NCBI GenBank assembly: GCA_032718475.1
Contig: JAUCBJ010001897.1
Location: 1 to 64,000 of the forward strand
Length of the DNA: 64,000 nt
From: Nemertoderma westbladi
Lineage: Eukaryota > Xenacoelomorpha > Nemertodermatida > Nemertodermatidae
Direction of reading: 5' to 3'
Under the pieces are notes generated by a model. That model did no database searches. It was not told where the DNA came from and saw only the letters and a program-made list of their open reading frames with translations. Made by a program: the position numbers and the translations under genes. Shown here piece by piece: positions 55,111 through 64,000 of the stretch. The first letter of the stretch is position 1, and the number at the start of each line of letters is the position of its first letter.

Positions 55111-57967
55111 GTGTATAAGCTATTTTACAAATCTAGCGAATGTATGAATAAACAAGATGTATCCATCCCCAATCACATAAACGAGCTGAATCCCGAACCA
55201 ATATTAACACGGTGTAAGGCGCACCAGTTTCTCAGGAACAACGAAGGAGGTTACCCGATGAGTAATCCAATGATAAGTATTGATTTTAGCGGAAAGAAAC
55301 CTCAGAGACCTGTTACGCCGACCATTACGACTTTGAATCCGTACACGGAGTTTAAACCTCGTACAATTCCCGCTTTGATAGAAACGGCAGTGGCCATTTC
55401 GCTTTATCGAGCATACAAAGACCTGGAGGTGCAGCGCGATGCGGCATGGGACTTGAGCACCAAACCCGCGGGTTTGGAACTCTCGAGTCCATGGTCCGCA
55501 TTCACTTCGCCACATCCGAAGAAGAAGCTTATGTCTGAGCACCAGGACGAGATATATGCGTTACGACAGGAAGAGCGAGCAGCAAAGGCGAAACAACTAT
55601 TCGTAGAATGCATAGCCGAGTATAATAAGACTGCGAATAGACACCAGGAAGAGACGAGGAGAGTTACTTGATTTGTTCCACAAGCTATATCTCAACCTAG
55701 GCTGGTGTATTATTCCAGTGGTAATGAAGCTGCGATGTTGGTAGATCATCCAGAGGCGCGAGTAGCCATTCGGTTCTTGCCGATGGTGACGTTGACAGAT
55801 CATAGAAACGTCGACTGCTTGAGGGAAGCCTTATGCGCGAAGTTCTTGCATGATGTTCCGATGCAGATAACAGACTACGACATATTGGATAAGATTGGAG
55901 CTCCAGGGAGGGAGAGTAAGTTATTCGGTTGGCTAGATAAATACATATAGGTATGGGTTGCGGTGGCTACATTCCCAGATGACGAGGAGGTGGACCAAGC
56001 GTGGTTAAGGAGAAAAGGTTCCTATACCAAATACGATGGCCCATAGCTATTGAGCGCATGTGGACCCTATCCGATGAGATACAGCGTCAATGGAGGACGA
56101 CGGAGGAATCCTTGGAGGACTGGCGTCTGATGCTCTACGACAATGAGGGAGGGTCTCATCAGGAATGCTTAACTAGCAAGTGTATTCAAATTCGCACGGC
56201 CGATGGCGTATCCCACGTGTTTATGCGCGTGAGAGTGGACCGGGATAGAGCAGAGCCCATTATAACGACGCAATATAGGCGCTGGAAGGATCCCCGGGAG
56301 CAGATTCTAGAGGTATGTAGGCGAGGGGGTATGCTTGGAGCGGAGCGGATAGACGCGAGGATGTTACCCAAGAAGGTTAAGGAGGCCATCCTGAACCAAG
56401 ATTATGTCAAGGTGGGGTCGGGTATCCAGAGTGACCTGGAGAGTGATTTCAACGCTATGGCGGACTTGGGGGATCGATTGCCGAGACCATTCGTTGATAC
56501 AAAGTTATTTTTGCTATGGGCACAGGACATTGGGATTTATAGAGAGTGCCCCAATTCTGCCAAGACTGGTATGGGTTTTATAGCGCACTTATTGTACAAT
56601 TGGGATTTAAAGTTAAAGACGCAAAAGAAATATGAGGAGGCATATGGTGAATATAATAATATGAATATAATAGTTCAAATCCCATTTCAAGCAGCAAGCA
56701 TTAGTATATTTGAATATTTGCGCACCACCTCGTGCTTTATTACAGTATTATTTGGTGTTGGAGTCAAACACGGTAACTTGCCTGATTACGGACATAGTCG
56801 CAAGAGTTTTGAAGCACCATCAGTTGGTGTTTGGAGGAGAACAAAACATCAGATTGAAGGGAGAAATTCAGTCCGATGTGATGAAGCGTTTCTTAACCCC
56901 GCTCTTCAACCAATCTTCAGATAACACATCGATGGTCAGAAGGGGATTAGCGATCTTCGAGGGAGTATACCGACAGAACATTGGAGACTTGGGAAATCGA
57001 CCTTCCATGGAGTATCCGACGCCAGAGGCATTGGAGAAGTGGTTCGGGAACCAAAAATGCGGGTTTGGTACTCCCGTCCACTTGGATGCAGACAGACCCG
57101 TTAGAGAGAGTAAGGGAGAGGGTTGGCCTGAGACATTAGTAGAGGTGTTCGGAATGGATCTTCTGGTGGAGAAGACATATCCCAAGATAATTAGAGATCG
57201 AAAACAAGGGTGAGGATGTTTACTTTGTCCCAGAACAACAAACCTTAACCAGAGAAGACGACATTGTTCTAGACATTGGGAAAGAAGGAAGTGCGAGACT
57301 GATCGAAGACCTCATACATGAGAGGGCTTGGTTCCCGCAAGCACGTAGATGCAAGTTGTGCGGTAGCACAAGACATGGTCAGAAGACGTGTGATGCTGTA
57401 GTCGAAGCAGCGCACAAGGACTGCCGTTGGTGCAATGAGACTGACCATTCATTCTACACGTGTACCGTGTTCATTTCTCAGTGTGGATATTGTGGGGTGA
57501 AGGGACACCGCAGCTCAAAGTGTCAGCTACGTGACGATTCCTTTCAGAACCATAGTGCCAACCTACTTCGGGAGATGTTAGATAAGTGGGAGGACGCAGC
57601 GGATTGCCATATTCAAGCGTATATGAGGTGGCTGCCATTTAAGGCGGGCTATGGATTCTGGGCAGTGGATCCGTCGCATGTAGCGTGTGAGCCCTATCTA
57701 CAATCACTACCGCAGTATCAAGAGTTAATGCTGACTGCTCAGGACCTTCTGCGGAATACAGGAGTTGTAGTTATTAGATCCTACTTCCGGAAACTCAACA
57801 TGGACAATAAATATACTTGGAATAATCCTGGCCATAATCCGGCTCTACCATTTAGCTATTTAGGTTGGTTTAACGGTAATAGGATTTGTTGGACCAATGA
57901 TATATACATTGTGTCATACCTATTTCAGTTATTCAGTCGTTCAGTTGTTCGTGATTTCAGTAGTTAG
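55111..57967 (+). pseudogene. Exonuclease-like/triple zinc-knuckle protein, copy 3 (most complete)
   Basis: The N-terminal frame (55111-55671) is a 186-residue hydrophilic protein with a long Glu/Lys/Arg-rich helix near the end. The same frame continues after a TGA to 55950 and again after a TAG, then shifts. Frame 56001-56924 holds the exonuclease-like domain: YDNEGG (D-x-E, residues 47-49), IQIRTADG, KVGSGIQSD (Asp at 145) and FVDTKLF (Asp at 166). After another shift, 56710-57213 gives an alpha-helical segment. Frame 57356-57967 gives three perfect CX2CX4HX4C knuckles (about 57354-57536), then a Trp-rich segment. The motifs match copies 1 and 2 in order. Stops and shifts make it a pseudogene as read, unless introns or readthrough are used. 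No reverse transcriptase is adjacent. Confidence 0.65.
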
Positions 57968-59062
57968 TTAACTTTTCACCTTTTGATCTTCTTGTTTGTC
58001 ATTGTAAATTGTTAATTCTGCTGATTCTGTTAATTGCAAATGCTGATTTCTGCTATTATGCTTGCTTGATGAATGACTTTAACAATGATTACTGTTTAGA
58101 CTGACCATTAATTTCTTTAATCTTTGCGATGTAGCAATCTTTACAAAGGTTTCCCTTTCAACTTTCAGACTGTTTGTAAACGCATGCGCCGATACGGTAA
58201 TTATTCGCTTTAGCATGACAGGCTAAGGGTACCAGTAGGCGTAGCGGATGCACTGTGGAAGCGACGGAAGGAGGAGTGGAGGATCCAATGTGGGGCAATG
58301 CTGGCAGGGGGCCAGAAGTTGTGGTCGGGCTAATCAGTTAGGGGACCGGGGACCGGTCGTCACTAAAGCATTCGGGGCTGACGATCCAGATTTCGTCTCA
58401 GCCTTGCAGTACTACGGTAGCAATAGTGGATTTAGCTAGGGAGACTACATATAGCTGGGATGGCCTAAGTGTTTTACACTAGTGTTACTCTAGCGCTATC
58501 ACTAACACTACCTTTAGCGCTACTATCGCCATATATTAGTGTTAACGTTATTTTATGTTATGTTGTTAAAGAGCGTCTTAAGAACTTGTACACTGCATAG
58601 CGGAGAATAGTTGGGTAAATTACACTTAGAAACACCTTAGAATATTCAACGCTAGGCGGTTATTTGAAAATAGCGGGTTAGCAGGTGGACAGCGGTAGCC
58701 AGAGTAACGCAGTAGTAAAGTCGCTGGCTTAAACCACCATAAGGCCAAGTTTCGACATTAGGGCAAATTAATATCCGAACCCATTACAACATTAAATATT
58801 CTCACATTCGACATTGTTTCGCCCAATAACTTCCTGTATTTCTGTGGGAAGTGAACACCGAGTGCAAGGCCACCCGCACTCATATTAAGTAGATTAGGGA
58901 GCCATTTCAGATTTATTGTTTTGGTTACTGCTGTTTTGGCATATAAATTCGAACAGATAGCTCTCTGTTGAAAAATCGACAGAGAAAGGAGCGTGTGATT
59001 GACAGACCCTGTACTGGCGGTTCTGCTTGCGCTTAACACTCTCCATAGCGAAAAATATCAAC
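57968..59062. other. Non-coding 3' flank of exonuclease copy 3
   Basis: No gene is supported. There are repeated TAGTGTTA and TAGCGCTA words at 58478-58545. A short plus-strand ORF at 58248-58439 is Gly/Ser-rich without a recognisable domain. Confidence 0.35.
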
Positions 59063-59146
59063 CGCCCCTATTGGTTCGAACCCAGTACCTAGCCGGTTAT
59101 CATCAGCCGAGTGGGTGTCCTAAGACCACTGAGCTACCAGGGTGGT
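59063..59146 (-). repeat. tRNA-derived SINE head or tRNA pseudogene
   Basis: The minus strand contains TAGCTCAGTGGTC (A box) and GGTTCGAACC (B box) at tRNA-like spacing. The acceptor and D stems do not pair properly and the anticodon loop is too long, so it is not a functional tRNA. No SINE tail was identified. The following 59147-60199 has no supported gene. Confidence 0.6.
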
Positions 59147-60199
59147 AGAAGATTTATTCACTATGGAGTGGACTATCATATTTAGGCCTTTTTCAGTCAC
59201 TCATAGGAAAGTACAACATTATTCCTGTGCTCTGCCAGAAATGGCAACCATGCCTCAAAGAATAACTATATTCAGTGTTCAAGAAACCACTGATACCCCT
59301 TAAAAGTCGTAACTGAATTTGCCTTGAAGGTTTACGGTCACAAAGGTCGCGATGGGTATATTGGGGTGCTCCTGAAACGGCGCCAATTGATGCCTCACTT
59401 CAATACCAAATCGGAATTCAAAGGCTTATAAATTGACTTCTTAAATGCTATTGTACTATGTTATTGGTGTTTTGGCCTAGACTGTTTGTCTCAATGTTGC
59501 CTTATGTGATGAGATAATTATAATTTCCTTTGTTAATGTGTTGCACGTGTTTTGGTGTTCAATACTATATAGATAAAACATTTGATGTTTGGATGATATT
59601 TTTCGGATCTTCGAGGCAAAAAAACTCAAAGTATAGAAATGTGCTAGAAATAAACAGTGTGCAGCAATGGATTCAGTACATCTGGAAGCCACTAAATTGA
59701 GATTCTCTAAGAAATTGAACAACATTTTTGAATTTATGTTCCTGCCTACTGTAAATAAAATTCTTATTAAATTGTCTTGTTTTGTCTGTTGCTTATAGTC
59801 TTGGTTTGATCACTACTACTATGGTTGGCAATCCAGTCCTGGTGCTTTGTAATGTGATATCGTGTCCCTGTCCATTTTTATTCCACCTTACAATAGTGAT
59901 AAGAGAATGTTGAAAGGATCAATGTTGAGAAAACATACTGAACTGGCCAGTTACAAGATATGGATGGGTATGAGCCGCGCAATCTTCTAACGAACATAAG
60001 TCCGTTTAAACGGCCTCGTTAATCGAACTTACTATAAGTGGGAACAGGAACCATCCTGCCAATGACCTTGGTTGGTTCGTTCGCTTGTTTGCGTGCAGAA
60101 CTAATATTTACATTTTTGAAAATTGAGTCTTTTACTCTCTAGAATATTCTACAGTATTCTCCCCCTGGCAGACATAAATAATCTAAATAATATATATTA

Positions 60200-60575
60200 A
60201 AAGGGAATAGCACAACAGTGAATCGAAGTGGATAAAGATTGTTTGATATATGCTTTATAATCAACCTGGAACACATGTTATGTCCGCAACAGTACAAGTT
60301 TCTGCTGATTGATCAAGAATAAATTATTTTTCATGCTTTGTTCATTCATTCTCTCATATAATATATTTCTTTGTACTGCATAAACCCTAATCAACAGGAT
60401 TTCAAATTCATTTGATTCCTATATGGCAGGGAGAGCACATTTCAATCTCCCAAGGTTGATCACTCTATCCCCAATCTTTTTTTACTCCACCAGACAGAAG
60501 AAGCAAAGTTTCCATATCCCTGAGAGGGACACGGTGTAATTAAATGCTCATGTGGCGTACAACATCAGCCAGGAA
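60200..60575. repeat. Repeat R, divergent copy
   Basis: This shares GAACACATGTTATGTCCGCA and TTGATCACTC...TTTTTACTCC blocks with R copies 1 and 2, with several gaps between. From 60576 to 61049 nothing is recognised. Confidence 0.55.
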
Positions 60576-61049
60576 AAGTACATACAGGACAAAATGAAAA
60601 AATTACAACAACTGTCCATATACAGTAAAGTGTCAATACTTACCTGGTAGACAGTAAATTTTGTATCTGGACGGTACAGCGGCCCGGAAATTTTGGTCAA
60701 AAATAAGTTATGGATATCACTAGAATCGGAGTTTCAAGCTGCATCTTTCTATCATAGTATCAGCCAATCAAAATTTCCCAAAACCAACTAAGTCTGAAAA
60801 TATTCATTCAGTACATTCCGAAACTGACTAAGTATTGTTACTCTGTAATAGCTTTATTCAAAGCTGACCTAACTTTGGTTACTATGTTTTGAAATAAAAT
60901 TTCAGGTTATTAATATTAAAAGTTATACAAAACATCAACCATATACAAATTATCTGGCGGATCACCAGATTACTGCAGATTTAATATTTTGACTGCAGAA
61001 ATACAAGTGCATGTAATTAACGTAACGCCCTAACTAAGCAGTATTATAT

Positions 61050-61219
61050 TTACCTGATTCATCTCCTGGTTTATCTCATATCTCGCTATATCTATCACTG
61101 GATGTGCTCTCCTTGGATTTGGGTCTGGATTATTTCAAATTCCTGCCCTGCTAATACAAACACAACAGGCTGTTAATGTTTGCGAGTATCATGATATTAT
61201 TGATCATATTGACAAGTAA
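61050..61219 (+). pseudogene. MFS transporter relic (SLC18B1-like), one segment
   Basis: The plus strand from 61079 reads LAISITGCALLGFGSGL, then QTQQAVNVCEYHD, ending at TAA 61217-61219. This matches the helix 9-10 region of the intact transporter (SVTGCALLGFGNGL...QTQLTINICGYHD). A frameshift upstream leaves PGLSH in another frame. The rest of the gene is missing. It is on the opposite strand to the two larger copies. Confidence 0.7.
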
Positions 61220-61510
61220 ATAAATTAACTGTGAAGGGGGCTGGTCATTGCCCAGTGGACATGTGGGCAACCCATTACTTTGTTGTATCTAACTGTTTTT
61301 GGTAATAGTATTTTGTTTAAATACAGTGTTGTTATATCAAAACTATAATACAGGCTTTATTTGGTTCAACAAGTAATGTGGATAACAACTGACTTTATAA
61401 CTAGTATATTCAAATATAACAATAGAGTAATGAGATGGAATGTTAACTAATGCCGAAAGAGGCACTTTTCCAACCAACACTTTAGACAATATTTAGACAA
61501 TACACAAAAT

Positions 61511-61702
61511 TATTCGAGATTGGACACTTATTCGAGACAGGTTGCTTATTCGAGACACGCTGCTTATTTGAGACTGGGCGCTTATTCGAGACTGGGCACT
61601 TATTCGAGACTGGGCGCTTATTAGTGACTGGCCACTTATTCAAGAAAGGGACGATTATTCGAGACTGGGTGCTTATTCGAGACTGGGCGCTTATTCGAGA
61701 CG
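61511..61702. repeat. 18-bp minisatellite, about ten units
   Basis: The consensus CTTATTCGAGACTGGGCG repeats with an 18-bp period. The unit is a multiple of three and has an open frame (LIRDWA), but no start codon or surrounding gene supports translation. Confidence 0.9.
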
Positions 61703-63479
61703 TGCAAGTAGTAATAGTTTAACATCTTCATGGAAACTTCAAATCTAACTGTATGTTGCCCCCTGACAAATAGGAAATCTGAATTCCTATATAGCATAAA
61801 CTAATTACATATATGAGGCCCCATTGACGCCAAAAATTTAGAAATATATTGATTACAAAAAAAAATAATTTAGATTATGAAAAAATATTTAAAAACATTT
61901 AAAAAGTACTTGCTAAGTACAGTACAAATTTTAAGAGATATTTGGGTGAGTACTTATCATACAATGCACTATCTTTCATACACGATAAAGAGTTGCGCAC
62001 TTGCAACATGTGTCGCAATGCCCCATGTTACCGGTACTGTGTGAAATCAACATTTACCTAAACAACAACGACCTACTGTGTAACAGACTATAACGATCTA
62101 TAATGGGCTATTATAACTTGGCTAAAACAGGCCATAACCACCTATAATTAGCTAAAATCTGAACATTTATAATAAAATAATATACTTTAGCATTCATTTA
62201 TTTTCCAAGACAGGCCTTTCAGATTTTTGGTATCAGCAAATCAATCATTAGCCATATATTCTGTTGGTGAAACTCGCCTATATTTAGTTTATCTGTTATA
62301 GGCCCTATTCAGTATCTTAAATATCGTTATAAGCTCTCATTAGTTTATATTCCATAACCTGATTTCACCAATGATTATGTTCCCCTATTACGGTACAGTG
62401 AATTCATTACTATTAATAACTTGATATATTCTGCCGTCCTAAGGCAAATCCATGAGGGCCATATTGGTGGTTGGTTAGGTTATTGAAACGTAATTTATAT
62501 TGTGTGCTTTCTTTTCTTTCTCATATTCTACTTATTGTAGAAGATGAGCTGTAACAACCAGATGGCAGTTAATGAGATTTACAGATTTCTGACGCTGTGA
62601 TTGGTTGAATTTCTAGGGCAATCGCAGCTGCTGTACTTGTGTATAGGACATCCCTATTTGTTATGTGGTATATAAGGCCTTGGTTTAATATTGAGCGGTG
62701 ATTATTAATTTATCCCTCACCGTAACGCGATAGAGTTGCTATAGGAAAGCAATAAAATTAAGTTCAAATAGTACTAAATTTAATAGTTATGTATGCAGTA
62801 TTTATAAATCATTAATTATTAACTGTATAATAAGTTTGATATATACGGTATATACTGTAATCTGCATTGAAAGTAATATATGAAGAAAGATATAACACAA
62901 GACGTTGTTCAACGATTAAAGGGAAACAAGGGGAGCTATTTGCCGCACACGGTGAGTGTCAAGCCATTTGTTCTCTGCCCTTTATTGCCAGTGCACTGTG
63001 TGTGATTGATAGCCCTTTGTGTCCGATTGTTGTCTGGTTCAATTACATTCCGGGCACCGTAATCTATACATACACTTCATATATTCATTAAGCCTATTAA
63101 AGTACTAATTAATTAGTGTATTGCAACTCAACGTAAAAATACCATCGCTCCGTGACAAATATCGCGTTGTGAGTTAGAAAAAGTCAGCGGCGCGAACATA
63201 TTCAGCAGTCATAAGTTAACAAAATAATGAATAAATGGCCGGGACCTCGGCCTCTGGAATGGGAATCCTAAACTAAACTTGTAAACTGAAGACTTCGGCA
63301 CTAGTTTCCCTGCCAAGTTAATTAGAATAAATGGGGGGGGGGGGGGGGGGGGGGGTTTACAGAAGTTTGGGATCCCTGCTGGGAGTTGTGTTGCATCATG
63401 TATGTGGAGCGAGGTCGAAGTCCATGGCTGGGTAAGGAGCAGGAACACCTGCACCACCACTCTTCCGGAAATCAACTTC
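61703..63479. other. Non-coding stretch
   Basis: AT-rich sequence with TATAACG/CTATAA words around 62080-62160 and a 23-G run at about 63333-63355. A 74-residue plus-strand ORF (62867-63091) has no recognisable domain and is not called. Confidence 0.4.
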
Positions 63480-63785
63480 TGCCCTTCGGCTCTGCATTGT
63501 TCGTGCAGTGATGAATAAATCCTTCTTGCATGACATTGCTTTCGCCATGAGGACCTGCCAGTGCATAATCTTGTGATTTAGTGGCGACATGGAGTGAATA
63601 AGCATAGTAGACATGAGAACCCATGACTTTCTTGAGACACCTCTTAAGGGCACTCCGGTCTTGAAGATGCAGCTTCTCTAGCAAATGTTATGGGTGATAG
63701 GGAGTTGTGGCGATGCAATTTTATCGACAAGCCGGCACAGCATTCCTAAATATATAATGCAGCTGCGATGCAGCATGCCAATTGT
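63480..63785 (+). mobile_element. LINE A copy 5, divergent 3' fragment
   Basis: This matches the 3' end of LINE A copies 1-3 (GACATTGCTTTCGCCATGAGGACC, ATGGAGTGAATAAGCAT, GACAAGCCGGCACAGCATTC) with several small gaps. No intact frame remains. It is older than the other copies. Confidence 0.8.
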
Positions 63786-63879
63786 AGACGCATTTTTCCA
63801 AGTGACACTTTAGACAATATACAAAATACATTCTCTGTTATGCATCCGCCCTTTTATAATTACGTTTCACAGGAAAAGC

Positions 63880-63935
63880 CAATAGCATCAGACTTCCAAC
63901 CTGGAGGTCACCAGTTCGATCCCACCTGGACGTCA
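63880..63935 (+). repeat. tRNA-derived SINE fragment
   Basis: TAGCATCAGACTTCCAACC followed by CACCAGTTCGATCCCACC gives a tRNA anticodon-arm-like and B-box-like segment with no proper acceptor stem. It extends to a CCTGGACG end and then AT-rich DNA at the window edge. Confidence 0.5.
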
Positions 63936-64000
63936 TTGCCGACTTTGCAAAGCTGTGCCGAACAAAAGGAAAAGCCTATGCATTTAAATAGATGGAACTG

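Noticed and set aside
59063-59146. Functional tRNA gene
   Set aside because: A and B boxes are present, but acceptor and D stems do not pair and the anticodon loop is too long.
62867-63091. 74-residue plus-strand ORF
   Set aside because: No motif, no neighbours and AT-rich surroundings; likely chance.
63209-63475. Pro-rich minus-strand ORF across the G-run at 63.3 kb
   Set aside because: The Pro stretch is only the homopolymer read in frame, and it overlaps the LINE A copy 5 region.

Overview
This window looks like repeat-rich nuclear DNA from an invertebrate animal, probably a marine one such as a sponge or cnidarian. That placement rests only on the kinds of mobile element present. It is AT-rich and holds RTE/RTEX-like and CR1/L2-group LINEs, BEL/Pao LTR retrotransposons, TTAA-targeted MITEs, tRNA-derived SINE pieces and many minisatellites. 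I see no multi-exon host gene, rRNA, functional tRNA or bacterial-type operon. The only likely host genes are intronless MFS transporters of SLC18B1-like type: one intact copy (25739-27052), one frameshifted copy (45690-47016) and one small relic (61050-61219).

Layout. 0.3-4.5 kb: a decayed copy of an unusual protein family (exonuclease-like domain followed by three CCHC zinc knuckles) between two ~155-bp direct repeats. 4.5-8.6 kb: minus-strand BEL/Pao relic 1, peppered with six copies of a 20-bp palindrome. 10.0-10.5 and 23.8-24.3 kb: two equal-length 536-bp LTR-like repeats. Between them lie a tandem array of hairpin units (10.9-11.2 kb), a second exonuclease/zinc-knuckle copy (11.6-14.5 kb) broken by a LINE and a MITE, and BEL/Pao element 2 (14.7-22.9 kb, minus strand, with a LINE inserted in gag). 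25-30 kb: the intact transporter and an inverted LINE. 30-37 kb: minisatellites and an almost intact CR1/L2-group LINE. 38-44 kb: two more LINEs, each carrying a TTAA MITE. 45-50 kb: the second transporter and LINE pieces. 52.8-54.5 kb: another LINE. 55-58 kb: a third exonuclease/zinc-knuckle copy. 58-64 kb: mostly non-coding sequence with SINE, LINE and transporter relics and an 18-bp minisatellite.

The best candidate for something undescribed is the three-copy exonuclease/zinc-knuckle family. Its members share a DEDD-type (RNase D/WRN/EXD1-like) exonuclease signature, with D-x-E retained in two copies, followed by a basic/acidic linker and CX2CX4HX4C knuckles. They sit inside transposon-dense DNA, and one copy lies just downstream of a BEL/Pao integrase in the same orientation. 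Copy 2 can be shown to have been in frame across both of its later insertions. Second-rank signals are the coding palindrome in BEL/Pao relic 1 and the hairpin array at 10.9 kb, whose stems differ in sequence but stay paired. All calls are by eye, without database searches.
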